Under the pieces are notes generated by a model. That model saw only the letters and a list, made by a program, of their open reading frames with translations. It was not told the DNA's origin and did no database searches. 64,000 nt of DNA. Origin: Barnesiella intestinihominis YIT 11860. Its GTDB lineage: Bacteria; Bacteroidota; Bacteroidia; Bacteroidales; Barnesiellaceae. A program made the translations under genes and the position numbers. The stretch lies in the NCBI RefSeq assembly GCF_000296465.1, contig NZ_JH815205.1, forward strand, positions 62,001-126,000, read 5' to 3'. Shown here piece after piece: positions 1 through 8,553 of the stretch. How positions within the stretch are numbered: position 1 is the stretch's first letter; the number at the start of each line of letters is the position of its first letter.

Positions 1-46
1 CGCTGTGTTTAGACAGACTGTTTAACACATTCTTTGGATTTCTCAT
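1..46 (-). CDS. Group II intron-encoded reverse transcriptase/maturase, N-terminal fragment (partial)
   Basis: An ATG at 46-44 opens a frame reading MRNPKNVLNSLSKHS up to the window edge. This resembles the N terminus of Bacteroidales group II intron reverse transcriptases (MRNPxxVLNSL...). It sits at the place expected for an ORF in intron domain IV. Only 15 codons are visible, so no catalytic motif can be checked; the call rests on the N-terminal resemblance and on the intron 5' end at 607. If intact it would splice the intron out of traG mRNA and support retrohoming. Confidence 0.65.
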   Translation of the reverse strand, partial: MRNPKNVLNSLSKHS

Positions 47-607
47 GTCTCACACATTTTCCGTTAAATTGTTAAACTTAATTAGCTGCTTCCCTTCGCC
101 ATGTACAGGGCGTTACCCTGCTCAGACTACTATGGAAGCTCCGTTGCCATGCCGGATATTCATAGGTCTACACCTAATAGCCTTGCGGCGTTCCGGTTTA
201 GGCAATCCCCGTTTAGGAACTTGACAACTGTTTGGCGCGATAGATTGTCGGATACGACTTTCGTCCTTTACTGCTTATGGCAGTTGCCCTGCGGTCAGTT
301 TATGCTACATCCGCTATCTGTCATCGGTGTAGTACCGCAGTGTGACGTATATAACTATCTTCCGTCACCGCCCAAGGATACGACTGCTCGGACTATCGTT
401 CAACCAATGCAGGCTTTATCCTTATATCTATCTTTTTAACTTGCCATTCAGTCGCAGCCTGATAGTTGGCTGACTTATGGCTTTACCAACGTGCTGTGTT
501 CCCTTATGGGGTTTCCCCCTCCGGTAAGCGGTTGTTAATGGGCATTTTAAACACTTGCCCAGTCGCTTGCCAAAGCGACATTCGTCAAATTCCCTTTACG
601 GGCGCAC
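1..607 (-). mobile_element. Group II intron, 5' part, inserted in traG (continues past the left edge)
   Basis: On the minus strand the traG reading frame is interrupted right after ...GAGTATCTG (last exon base 608) by GTGCG (607-603), the 5' consensus of group II introns. The next 550 bases have no sensible coding frame on the minus strand and are rich in short complementary segments, as expected for the intron RNA domains before the ORF. An intron-encoded protein then starts at 46. A 7-nt intron segment, TAGATAT (430-424), can pair with the last seven exon bases GTATCTG with two G-U wobbles, a plausible EBS1-IBS1 contact. The 3' part of the intron and the 3' traG exon lie outside the window. 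Confidence 0.8.
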
Positions 608-2995
608 CAGATACTCTTCCGCGCTGACCTCCGTGGCATAGACCGCCGACTGCGTGCCGCCCAAGCCTATCCACACCTCCTTGTAGAGCCGTGAAGGGTT
701 GTTCGCCATGTTGATGGAGAGTATCTGCGACTTCTCCTTTTCCGTCAGTCCGAGCAACGCCTGTATCTGGTCGAACTTGTTCATATATTTCCTTTGGTCA
801 AGCAGGATTTTACAATCCGAGTTGTTGATAATGCTCTCTTTGACCACCGGAGAACTGATAATGTCGTCCACCTCCTGCGTCACCACGATTGCCTCGCCGT
901 AATATTTTCTGACCGTCTTATACATATAGCGCAGATATTCAGCCATGTTCGCCGATGAGAGGGCCTTCCAAGCCTCTTCCACGATAAGCTGTTTCCGCAC
1001 GCCTTTCAGCCGCCGCATCTTGTTGATGAAGGCTTCCATGATGATGATGGTCACGACGGGGAACAGTTCGCGGTTTTCTTTAATCGAATCTATCTCGAAG
1101 ACGATGAACCGCTTGCCGAGCAGGTCGATGTTCTCCGTGGAGTTGAGCAGGAAATCGTAACGCCCGCCCCGGTAATACTGCCGCATGGTGGTGAGCATGT
1201 TGTCGATGTTGAAGTCGGACTTCTCCACCTTGATGTCACGCTGTGCCAGTTCCTTGCGGTAGTCGTCACGCATATACTCGTAGAAGGTGTTGAACGACGG
1301 CACGATGCTACGGTCGGATTGGATGCGCTCAATATAGGCACTCACGGCACTGCCCAGCTCGCCGCTCTCCGTCTTTGTCACCTTGTCGTCCTCCGACTTC
1401 CAGAGCGTCAGCAACAGGGTCTTGATGCTGTCCTTCTTCTCCACGTCGAAGATGTAATCGTCGGTGTAGAACGGGTTGAAGCTGATGGGCTTATCTTCCG
1501 TGTAGGTGAAATACACACCGTCCGCTCCGCCTGTCTTGCGTCGGATCATGCCGCACAAGCCCTGATAGGAGTTTCCCGTGTCCACCAATACCACATGTGC
1601 GCCTTGCTCATAATATTGGCGCACGAGGTGGTTCATGAAGAAAGACTTGCCGCTGCCCGAAGGACCCAGCACGAACTTGTTGCGGTTGGTCGTGATACCT
1701 CGCTTCATGGGCAGGTCGGAGATGTCAAGGTGCAGCGGTTTTCCCGTGAGCCTGTCCACCATCTTGATGCCGAAGGGCGAGAGCGAGCTGCGGTAGTTGG
1801 TTTCCTCTGTGAACAGGCACACCGCCTGTTCGATGAAGGTGTGGAAACTCTCTTCCGCCGGGAAGTCCGCCGCATTGCCGGGTATCGCCGCCCAGTAGAG
1901 TGTCGGGCAGTCGATGGTGTTGTGGCGCGGCACGCATTCCATGCTTGCCAACTGGCTGCCCACGTCGTTCTTGATATGCTTCAGTTCCTCCGCATCGTCG
2001 CTCCACGCCATGACGTTGAAGTGTGCCCGTACCGAGGTCAGTCCGTAGGAATGGGCTTCGTTCAGGTATTGGTCTATCCACTCGCGGTTGATGCTGTTGC
2101 TCCTTGAATAGCGAGATAGCGACTGCATGTTACGGGCGGACTTCTCGAACTTCTGCAAGGTTTCCTCACTGTTGTCTATCAGCACATACTGGTTGTAGAT
2201 ATGGTTGCAGGAGAGCAGAAGCCCCACCGGGGAGGCGAATGACAGTCGGCAGTCACTCCGGTCGGTGGAGAGCTTCTCGTAACGGGTGTCGGTAGCCACC
2301 TTGCCCGGCAGGTCTTCCGCGTCGGAGAGGGTGTGCAGACACAGGCGGTTGTCGCCGATGCGCATCTCCCTTGCCGAAAGCTCGATGTCCTGCAAGGTGG
2401 TGTCACCTTCCGGCATGAGCGAGAAGTAGCGTTCAATAAGTCCCGTCTTTCCCTCAGTACCCACAATCTCATCGGTGGAGAGGCGGCGCAGCCTGACAAG
2501 CCCGCTGTCGTTCATGATGCGCTCGAACTGTTCGCAGGCTTCCAAGAACTTGGTCGTGGTTTCCCTGTCCAGCTCCTTCGGGATGATATGTCCCCGGCAC
2601 AGCGTGCTGAAATTGCTCTGCATCCGGTTACGCTCCTTTGTTGTCTTGGTCAGGTAGAGGTAGCAGGTGTGTTTCAGGTACGGACGCTCGTTGAAGTGAC
2701 GCTCGAAAGAGCGGCTTAAAAAGCTCATGTCGTCCTTCTGAAGCTCCGGTTTGTAGCGTTCCTTGATGAACCAGTCCTGTTTGTGGACGACGGAGTAGTC
2801 CGGCAGCACCTTGATAGCCTTGCACCAGCAACTGTGTATCGCCTCGTACTCCGCACCCGTCACGGTGTAAAGTTCCGGTAGTTCCACCTCGAAAGCCACC
2901 GTGATGTCGGCGTCCTTTGAGATGATGCAGCCATGCTCCACCGCTAAAAGTGGGAACCTGTTTTCCAGTGTTGTCATTTTCGATGTATTCCTCAT
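596..2995 (-). CDS. traG: TraG, conjugation ATPase (VirB4-like), 3' end interrupted by a group II intron
   Basis: Large ATPase of the Bacteroidetes conjugative-transposon secretion apparatus, VirB4-like, expected to energise assembly of the mating channel at the inner membrane. Walker A is FVLGPSGSGKSFFMNHL near residues 442-458 and a Walker B segment, KQLIVEEAW, lies near residue 665. The true exon ends at 608 after ...SAEEYL. The last codons before the stop at 596 (VRP) come from the intron's first bases, so the unspliced protein of 799 aa is slightly truncated. TraG relatives carry some 30 more residues here. Splicing should restore the normal C terminus. The start ATG at 2995 overlaps the traF stop, indicating translational coupling. 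Confidence 0.9.
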   Translation of the reverse strand: MRNTSKMTTLENRFPLLAVEHGCIISKDADITVAFEVELPELYTVTGAEYEAIHSCWCKAIKVLPDYSVVHKQDWFIKERYKPELQKDDMSFLSRSFERHFNERPYLKHTCYLYLTKTTKERNRMQSNFSTLCRGHIIPKELDRETTTKFLEACEQFERIMNDSGLVRLRRLSTDEIVGTEGKTGLIERYFSLMPEGDTTLQDIELSAREMRIGDNRLCLHTLSDAEDLPGKVATDTRYEKLSTDRSDCRLSFASPVGLLLSCNHIYNQYVLIDNSEETLQKFEKSARNMQSLSRYSRSNSINREWIDQYLNEAHSYGLTSVRAHFNVMAWSDDAEELKHIKNDVGSQLASMECVPRHNTIDCPTLYWAAIPGNAADFPAEESFHTFIEQAVCLFTEETNYRSSLSPFGIKMVDRLTGKPLHLDISDLPMKRGITTNRNKFVLGPSGSGKSFFMNHLVRQYYEQGAHVVLVDTGNSYQGLCGMIRRKTGGADGVYFTYTEDKPISFNPFYTDDYIFDVEKKDSIKTLLLTLWKSEDDKVTKTESGELGSAVSAYIERIQSDRSIVPSFNTFYEYMRDDYRKELAQRDIKVEKSDFNIDNMLTTMRQYYRGGRYDFLLNSTENIDLLGKRFIVFEIDSIKENRELFPVVTIIIMEAFINKMRRLKGVRKQLIVEEAWKALSSANMAEYLRYMYKTVRKYYGEAIVVTQEVDDIISSPVVKESIINNSDCKILLDQRKYMNKFDQIQALLGLTEKEKSQILSINMANNPSRLYKEVWIGLGGTQSAVYATEVSAEEYLVRP

Positions 2996-3324
2996 TGTCT
3001 TTCTTCCTTTCGTTGTCGTTTGAACAGACGGGTTATCCGCCGCCGGTTGATAAGGTATCGGGGATGGCTCCGTGCCGCTCCTAATTTCATCAGCCCGTGT
3101 TCACCGTACCGGGCGTTCAGCGCGAAGGTCTGCCATACAAGGAGGGAGGACGATGCCGCGCCGAAGCCGATACATATCCACTGGTCGATACCGACCATGT
3201 AGAGGATGACGAACAGGACGAAGAGAGCCAGCAGACCTCCGCAGAAGATGAAGAGGTACTGTGCCTTCAAGCCCTTGAACTCTACCGGACGGCCGATACC
3301 CTTGTTGATTGGGTATTCAGCCAT
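2992..3324 (-). CDS. traF: TraF, DUF4133 conjugative-transposon membrane protein
   Basis: 110 aa. The N-terminal MAEYPINKGIGRPVEFKGLK is typical of the DUF4133/TraF family. Two adjacent hydrophobic segments follow (about residues 24-44 and 49-68), then a basic C-terminal tail. In the VirB scheme it occupies the VirB3-like position, directly before the VirB4-like ATPase. It lies between traE (10-nt gap) and traG (overlapping start). Confidence 0.85.
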   Translation of the reverse strand: MAEYPINKGIGRPVEFKGLKAQYLFIFCGGLLALFVLFVILYMVGIDQWICIGFGAASSSLLVWQTFALNARYGEHGLMKLGAARSHPRYLINRRRITRLFKRQRKEERQ

Positions 3325-3334
3325 ACATTATTTA

Positions 3335-3652
3335 TTAAAGGAAGAATGAGCGCAGGATGGTGGCGGCAACAATCAGGAAGATGCACGCGCCGAACCACGA
3401 GGCGGCTGTCTTGCTGGTGTCGGGGTCGCCCGATGAAAACTTGCCGTACACTTTTACGCCCCCGATAAGCCCGACGACTGCACCGATGGCGTATATCAGT
3501 TTAGTTCCGGGGTCGAAATAAGAACTCACCATAGAGGTGGCTTCGTTGATGCCCGCGATGCCGTTTCCCTGCGCGAAAGCGGAGGCGGTTGCGGCGATGA
3601 CAAGTGCCGCGGAGAGGATTGCTTTTCTGTTTTTCAAGATGTTCTTGTTCAT
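3335..3652 (-). CDS. traE: TraE, DUF4134 pilin-like conjugation protein
   Basis: 105 aa. It has an N-terminal signal-like segment (AILSAALVIAATASAFAQ) followed by a short soluble stretch and two hydrophobic helices (AIGAVVGLIGGVKVYG and FGACIFLIVAATILRSFF). This is the DUF4134 layout, considered VirB2-like (pilin subunit). It precedes traF. The 200-nt gap upstream is the only sizeable gap in the operon and carries a copy of the ICE leader motif (3723-3739), so it may hold a processing site or internal promoter. Confidence 0.85.
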   Translation of the reverse strand: MNKNILKNRKAILSAALVIAATASAFAQGNGIAGINEATSMVSSYFDPGTKLIYAIGAVVGLIGGVKVYGKFSSGDPDTSKTAASWFGACIFLIVAATILRSFFL

Positions 3653-3722
3653 AAACTGTTCTTGTTTTTTGCCGTCAAAAGGGTGGATGGTCCTTTGTCG
3701 GGCGGTTGATACTTTGTTTCTT

Positions 3723-3739
3723 TACTTTGGTTTTAGTGG
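3723..3739 (-). repeat. ICE leader motif, copy upstream of traE
   Basis: On the minus strand this reads CCACTAAAACCAAAGTA, about 70 nt before the traE start. It matches the 17-nt CCRCTRAATCCAAAGTA motif found before several other genes of this element, with one change (AA for AT in the middle). The 200-bp traE-traD gap otherwise shows no gene. Confidence 0.5.
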
Positions 3740-3853
3740 ATGCCCGTTTGTTTCCACGGACGTGGGCGTGTCCGTTGCGGATGGGGATGCGCCTTGCGTT
3801 TCCTCGCCGCGTGGGTTGATGTCATTCTTTCATGTTCATTTCTTTTATTGTTG

Positions 3854-4582
3854 TCATACATAGTTGCGAATGTCGAACTCCTCGATGTTGTCCGGCACGA
3901 CGAACTCCTTTTCAGATTTCTTCAGCCGAATCTCGATAAGCCCCTTGATGCGGATGCCTATCTCCGAAGAGCCTTCCATCATTTTCTCGTACAACTCCGT
4001 GCCCTCCATGTCGGTGAACACCTTAGCCGCCTTTTCACGTTCCGCCTGTGTCGCGTCCGGGTTTTTGGCGGTCTTGCAGGCGTCGTCAATCTCGTCAAAG
4101 CTGCTGCCCGAAGCCCGTGGCGTGTCCGAGGCGTCCTCTTCCGGTTCGTCGTCCCCGTATCCCAGTTCCTCCGGCGGTATGCTCGTGAAGGTCTCATCGA
4201 GTTTTTCCTCCGGGACTTGTGCCGGGCGGGATGCGTTTCCCGTTTTTCCGTCGTCAAAAGTAGCCTCTTCCTCCGACAGCTCAATGCCTTTTTCAATAGT
4301 GGCGGCTTCTTGCGTCGGTATGGCAGCGGTTGTCCGGGTGGATGCCATCCTGAAACGGCTCTTGCCGATGATGTCCGCCTTTTCCGCAGGGACTTCCTCG
4401 TGTGCCGCTATGCGTTTAGCCTCATTCCCGTCCAGTGACCGCCATAATCCGACAATGCCCTTGAAGAAGCGGACAATCCGCGTGTCCATGATGCGCTCGT
4501 AAAGGAGCAGGAACAGGAACCAGAGGTTGCAGCCGACCGATACCGCCAGCAGAATGTCTGTCATGCTGATTGTGTAATTCAT
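3854..4582 (-). CDS. traD: TraD-like conjugative-transposon protein
   Basis: 242 aa from the ATG at 4582 (the frame extends upstream to 4627 but would overlap traC). One N-terminal transmembrane helix (about residues 6-26, ILLAVSVGCNLWFLFLLL) is followed by a long acidic, low-complexity middle and a C-terminal domain ending FDIRNYV. It belongs to the TraD position of the traA-traG cluster, where the function is not established. It is expected to be membrane-anchored with a cytoplasmic C-terminal part. Confidence 0.7.
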   Translation of the reverse strand: MNYTISMTDILLAVSVGCNLWFLFLLLYERIMDTRIVRFFKGIVGLWRSLDGNEAKRIAAHEEVPAEKADIIGKSRFRMASTRTTAAIPTQEAATIEKGIELSEEEATFDDGKTGNASRPAQVPEEKLDETFTSIPPEELGYGDDEPEEDASDTPRASGSSFDEIDDACKTAKNPDATQAEREKAAKVFTDMEGTELYEKMMEGSSEIGIRIKGLIEIRLKKSEKEFVVPDNIEEFDIRNYV

Positions 4583-4598
4583 ATCCTTCCGTTTTTGG

Positions 4599-4952
4599 TT
4601 AGAATACTGAATTGTAATTTCGGGCATAAAGGCTCTTTATCGCATCTTCGCACTGGTTGAAGTGGTGCGTCAGCACATGGTCGATGTAAGCGGACAGCGT
4701 AAGCCGGTCATGCCCGATTACACGGGTGATACGCATGATACGCTCGTGGTACTCCGGGCGCACATACGCCATCTTCCCCTCACGTGCCTTTACTTCCGGG
4801 TCGCGGATGAACAGGCGTTCATAGTCCTTCTCACTGCATTTGCCGCTTACCGGGACAGGCGACAGTATTTCCACACTCGCCTGCACTTGGGTAAACATAC
4901 CTCCGCAGTCTTGCTGTGGTCTTTTTTCATTCGGTGTCATTTCTTTTTCCAT
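4599..4952 (-). CDS. traC: TraC-like DUF3408 protein
   Basis: 117 aa from the ATG at 4952; a TTG at 4958 is the alternative. The C-terminal half (RPEYHERIMRITRVIGHDRL...YIDHVLTHHF) matches that of the neighbouring TraB in layout, the DUF3408 family, which looks like a ribbon-helix-helix DNA-binding fold. It follows traB within a few bases. The two paralogues beside the ParA-like TraA suggest a role in DNA processing or partition during transfer. Confidence 0.75.
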   Translation of the reverse strand: MEKEMTPNEKRPQQDCGGMFTQVQASVEILSPVPVSGKCSEKDYERLFIRDPEVKAREGKMAYVRPEYHERIMRITRVIGHDRLTLSAYIDHVLTHHFNQCEDAIKSLYARNYNSVF

Positions 4953-4954
4953 TT

Positions 4955-5395
4955 TCAAATCAGATCTTCACGTTGTTTCTTGTACAGTTCGTTGATTCTC
5001 TCCTTGTGCTGTTCCAGATGCTGGCGCAGCACGGTATCCACATATCCGCCTACTGAGATTTCCCCTCCGGCGATGTCGTTCACGATTCTGAGGATCTTGC
5101 CGTGGACGTCACGGCTGATATAGACACATTGGCGGGTCTTTATCTCGTTGCGGCGCAGGAATAGCTCGTTGTAGTCCTCGTCCTGCCTTTTCCGGCGTCC
5201 ACTTTCCCTCTGCGCTTTTTCCCGTGTTACGGGTTGCACAGGAGATGGTTCCGGTGCGGCGGTGTCCTCTTCGGTCGGTGCAGCTGCGGGTACTTCCTGT
5301 GCGGGGCGCAGTGTCCCGTCCTGTGTGCGCCGCCCGATGGAGGCTAACAGCAGTTCCTCGTCGATGCCTTCCGTGTTCACTTTCCTGCTGCCCAT
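4955..5395 (-). CDS. traB: TraB-like DUF3408 protein
   Basis: 146 aa from the ATG at 5395; a GTG at 5401 overlapping the traA stop is an alternative start. The N-terminal half is Pro/Ala/Glu-rich and likely disordered. The C-terminal half (CVYISRDVHGKILRIV...GGYVDTVLRQHLEQH) is the DUF3408 domain. It is translationally coupled to traA. ParA-type ATPases normally work with a small DNA-binding partner, and this is the natural candidate, by inference. Confidence 0.75.
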   Translation of the reverse strand: MGSRKVNTEGIDEELLLASIGRRTQDGTLRPAQEVPAAAPTEEDTAAPEPSPVQPVTREKAQRESGRRKRQDEDYNELFLRRNEIKTRQCVYISRDVHGKILRIVNDIAGGEISVGGYVDTVLRQHLEQHKERINELYKKQREDLI

Positions 5396-5397
5396 GC

Positions 5398-6159
5398 TCA
5401 CTGCGGTCTGATGATGTCGCTTATCTCTTCGGAAAACTCCCGGATGCCACTCCCTTTCAGCAGTGCCGTGTCCATCGGGAAGATGGTGGAGCGGAAAACG
5501 CTCTTGCGCTCTTCCGAAAGGTCACGGCGGAACTTCTTGCTGTCGGGCAAGCGGGTGGAAAGTACCGGAAAGCCCATTTCGGCTATCACTTCCTCGTAGA
5601 TGCCGTACAAGTCGTTCCTCTCCCTGCCGTCCACCATCGTCCAGAACAGATGCAGCCCCTTTGTTTTCGCCTGTCCGGTAGTCATCAGCCTGTCGCGGAA
5701 CATCGTGACGAATTTCAGGGTACTCTCCACGACAAAGCGGTCGGCACTCAGCGGAGTGAAAATGTAGTCCATCTGCGAGAGCGTCTTTATCACGCCGTTG
5801 CTTCGGAGTGTGCCGGGCATGTCGAAGAACACCACGTCGGGTTTCACGTCCTCAGTGGCAATCATCCTCTCGGCATCGTCGAGGGCGTTCACCGCATTGC
5901 TTTTGACGATGGTGTAGGCGTTCTTTTTGATCCGGCGGAAATGGTCGCAAGCGAGAGCCTTGAAGTAGGTGCTGCTGTCGATAAGCCCCATTTCGTGTTC
6001 GCGCAGCCCGTGGATGCTGTGCTGCGGGTCGTCGCAGTCCACGACGGCGACATTGTAGCCTTTCACGTTGTGCAGGTAGCTGGCGGCAAGTGCCGTGACA
6101 GTGGATTTGCCGATGCCACCTTTCTGTGTTGCGAATGCAACGAAGATTTCCTTACTCAT
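5398..6159 (-). CDS. traA: TraA, ParA/MinD-family ATPase
   Basis: 253 aa from the ATG at 6159. The deviant Walker A FATQKGGIGKSTVTALAA is at residues 9-26, a Walker A' DCDDPQ follows, and the Walker B VVFFDMPG is further on. This is the ParA family. The frame stays open upstream to 6483, but that part is unlike the family and includes an inverted repeat. First gene of the leftward tra operon. The usual role in these elements is partition-like positioning or licensing of transfer. Confidence 0.88.
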   Translation of the reverse strand: MSKEIFVAFATQKGGIGKSTVTALAASYLHNVKGYNVAVVDCDDPQHSIHGLREHEMGLIDSSTYFKALACDHFRRIKKNAYTIVKSNAVNALDDAERMIATEDVKPDVVFFDMPGTLRSNGVIKTLSQMDYIFTPLSADRFVVESTLKFVTMFRDRLMTTGQAKTKGLHLFWTMVDGRERNDLYGIYEEVIAEMGFPVLSTRLPDSKKFRRDLSEERKSVFRSTIFPMDTALLKGSGIREFSEEISDIIRPQ

Positions 6160-6347
6160 AGTTCCATTTATTTTAATTGTTGATGATTTGTTTTTCTGTT
6201 TCCATACGGATTTGGCTGTCGCACCATCCGCTTCCGTGACTACACACGCAGGCGGGTCGTCGCGTATCCGGTTCTGTGGTGAAGCGGTGCGTCGGACAAA
6301 TGGTGATTGACGACATTGCGTCATGAAGTCATTGAATCCATACGTCA

Positions 6348-6383
6348 CCGAATTGTCGGAGAACCGGGTTTCCGACGGTTCGG
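6348..6383. repeat. Inverted repeat in the tra operon leader
   Basis: CCGAATTGTCGGA (6348-6360) and TCCGACGGTTCGG (6371-6383) pair as two stems, CCGAA/TTCGG and GTCGGA/TCCGAC, around a 10-nt loop, with a 2-nt mismatch between the stems. It lies about 190 nt upstream of traA on the transcribed side, so it could be an operator or a leader hairpin for the tra operon. Confidence 0.5.
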
Positions 6384-6483
6384 GTATCCGTTTCGGCAAG
6401 TATCCGAAGAAGCGGATTTCCGGGTATTTGAATGTTCCGTTTATCATATCTTCAAATCGTTCGTTTCTTGAATCATGCTGCAA

Positions 6484-6868
6484 ATAAACAAGTATATTTT
6501 GGAACCTGTATCACTTCTCCGGCAAGTGGCGGCACGTTGCGCCGGTTGGCAGTCATTGACCGGGTCAAGCATCTGTCCGATACCGCTTTAAGGGCGTAAC
6601 TTTGCACCCGGACAGCAGGGTTCGCCGATGACGCGCGGCCCGGAGTCCTGAAAGGTATTTTCCCAATCCGTCCCCTGACGGATTTTTATGTTCACCTGAA
6701 CATAGCAAGATGTCTTTTCAGCCGCTCAAAATATTTTGAGCAGCCACGAAAAGCACTTGCCCTTGCAGGGGGCGGGCTTTCCCTCCGAAGTCGGGAAGCC
6801 TTTCAGAACTGCGGTGCTGTAATCCGAAGCGGCGGCTTATGCCGTCAATCCGCTAAATCCAAAGTAAT
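6484..6868. other. tra-mob intergenic region, probable oriT
   Basis: 385 bp without a gene between the divergent tra and mob operons. In CTnDOT-type elements oriT lies just upstream of mobA, so the nick site is probably here; I cannot pinpoint it. Visible structure: a perfect 18-bp palindrome GCTCAAAATATTTTGAGC (6724-6741), G/C-rich stem-forming segments around 6755-6810, and the ICE leader motif just before mobA. Confidence 0.5.
6850..6866 (+). repeat. ICE leader motif, copy upstream of mobA
   Basis: CCGCTAAATCCAAAGTA ends two bases before the mobA ATG. It is identical to the copy before the DUF1896 gene, where it abuts the ATG. Confidence 0.6.
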
Positions 6869-7297
6869 ATGAAAGAGAAAAGGAAAAGCAAATCAGGGAG
6901 AAATCCCAAACTTGATCCGGCGGTGTACCGGTACACCGTCCGTTTCAACGAGGAGGAACACAACCGTTTCCTCGCCATGTTCGGAAAATCGGGTGTCTAT
7001 GCACGGTCTGTTTTCCTCAAAGCGCACTTCTTCGGGCAACCGTTCAAGGTGCTGAAGGTGGACAAGACGTTGGTGGACTATTACACCAAACTGTCGGATT
7101 TTCATGCACAATTCCGTGCCGTGGGTACGAATTACAACCAAGTCGTGAAGGAACTGAGGCTGCATTTTTCAGAGAAAAAGGCGATGGCGTTGCTCTACAA
7201 ATTAGAGCAACACACCGTCGAACTCGTGAAACTGAGCCGCCGGATTGTGGAACTTTCAAGGGAAATGGAGGCAAAATGGTCGCAAAAATCAGTGTAG
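6869..7297 (+). CDS. mobA: MobA, relaxosome accessory protein
   Basis: 142 aa, basic N terminus followed by a segment resembling ribbon-helix-helix relaxosome proteins (YRYTVRFNEEEHNRFLAMF, about residues 20-38) and a helical C-terminal half. First gene of mobABC. It overlaps mobB by 22 nt. By analogy with CTnDOT it binds oriT with the MobB relaxase. The region coding for residues 18-23 contains a perfect palindrome (6921-6938). Confidence 0.85.
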   Translation: MKEKRKSKSGRNPKLDPAVYRYTVRFNEEEHNRFLAMFGKSGVYARSVFLKAHFFGQPFKVLKVDKTLVDYYTKLSDFHAQFRAVGTNYNQVVKELRLHFSEKKAMALLYKLEQHTVELVKLSRRIVELSREMEAKWSQKSV

Positions 7298-8523
7298 GAA
7301 GTTCGTTGTACGGCGCGATTGCCTACAACGGGGAGAAGATTAACGAGGCGCAGGGGCGGCTTCTCACCACCAACCGCATCTACAATGACGGTTCGGGAAC
7401 GGTGGACATAGGCAAGGCGATGGAGGGTTTTCTCACCTTCCTGCCACCGCAGATGAAGATCGAGAAGCCGGTGGTGCATATCTCTCTCAACCCGCACCCG
7501 GAGGATGTGCTGACCGATATTGAGTTGCAGAATATCGCCCGCGAGTATCTGGAAAAACTCGGTTTCGGAAACCAGCCTTATCTTGTATTCAAGCACGAGG
7601 ACATCGACCGCCACCACCTGCACATCGTGACGGTCAACGTGGACGAGAACGGGAAAAGGCTCAACCGGGATTTTCTCTACCGCCGCAGCGACCGTATCCG
7701 CAGGGAACTGGAACAGAAGTACGGATTGCATCCGGCAGAACGTAAAAATCAGAGATTGGATAATCCGTTGCGCAAGGTGGCCGCATCGGCAGGTGATGTG
7801 AAGAAGCAGGTAGGCAACACCGTGAAGGCTCTGAATGGGCAGTACCGTTTCCAGACGATGGGCGAATACCGTGCGCTCCTTTCCTTATATAATATGACGG
7901 TGGAGGAAGCGAGGGGCAACGTGCGCGGACGGGAGTATCACGGGCTGGTCTATTCCGTCACGGACGACAAGGGTAACAAGGTGGGCAACCCGTTCAAATC
8001 CTCGCTTTTCGGGAAGTCCGCAGGCTATGAAGCCGTACAGAAGAAGTTTGTCCGTTCCAAATCGGAAATCAAGGATAGGAAACTGGCAGACATGACGAAA
8101 CGCACCGTCCTTTCCGTGCTGCAAGGCACTTATGACAAGGACAAATTTGTATCCCAACTCAAAGAGAAGGGCATCGACACCGTACTGCGCTACACAGAGG
8201 AAGGGCGCATCTATGGGGCTACCTTCATCGACCACCGCACGGGATGCGTGCTGAACGGTTCGCGCATGGGTAAGGAGCTTTCGGCGAATGCCTTGCAGGA
8301 ACACTTCACCCTGCCATACGCCGGACAACCGCCGATACCGCTATCCATCCCTGTGGATGCTGCGGACAAGGCACACGGGCAGACCGCCTACGACAGTGAA
8401 GATATATCGGGCGGTATGGGCTTGCTCACTCCCGAAGGTCCGGCGGTAGATGCCGAGGAAGAGGCTTTCATCCGGGCGATGAAGCGCAAAAAGAAGAAAA
8501 AACGCAAGGGCTTGGGTATGTAA
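7276..8523 (+). CDS. mobB: MobB, relaxase/mobilization nuclease
   Basis: 415 aa. It begins MVAKISVGSSLYGAIAYN, which includes the Tyr candidates for DNA nicking. The metal-binding signature DIDRHHLHIV lies at about residues 108-117, typical of MobA/VirD2-type (MOBP) relaxases. The C terminus is very basic (KRKKKKKRKG). It should nick oriT, stay bound to the 5' end and pilot the strand. It is read immediately after mobA and is followed by the coupling protein. Confidence 0.9.
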   Translation: MVAKISVGSSLYGAIAYNGEKINEAQGRLLTTNRIYNDGSGTVDIGKAMEGFLTFLPPQMKIEKPVVHISLNPHPEDVLTDIELQNIAREYLEKLGFGNQPYLVFKHEDIDRHHLHIVTVNVDENGKRLNRDFLYRRSDRIRRELEQKYGLHPAERKNQRLDNPLRKVAASAGDVKKQVGNTVKALNGQYRFQTMGEYRALLSLYNMTVEEARGNVRGREYHGLVYSVTDDKGNKVGNPFKSSLFGKSAGYEAVQKKFVRSKSEIKDRKLADMTKRTVLSVLQGTYDKDKFVSQLKEKGIDTVLRYTEEGRIYGATFIDHRTGCVLNGSRMGKELSANALQEHFTLPYAGQPPIPLSIPVDAADKAHGQTAYDSEDISGGMGLLTPEGPAVDAEEEAFIRAMKRKKKKKRKGLGM

Positions 8524-8553
8524 TCAGAGTATCAACAATTAAAAAATCAATGT

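Noticed and set aside
101-439. 112-codon plus-strand frame at the left edge
   Set aside because: It is antisense to the group II intron RNA and has no recognisable protein features.
5224-6183. Long plus-strand frame antisense to traB/traA
   Set aside because: It overlaps recognised tra genes for its whole length; long antisense frames arise from the high GC of the ICE backbone.
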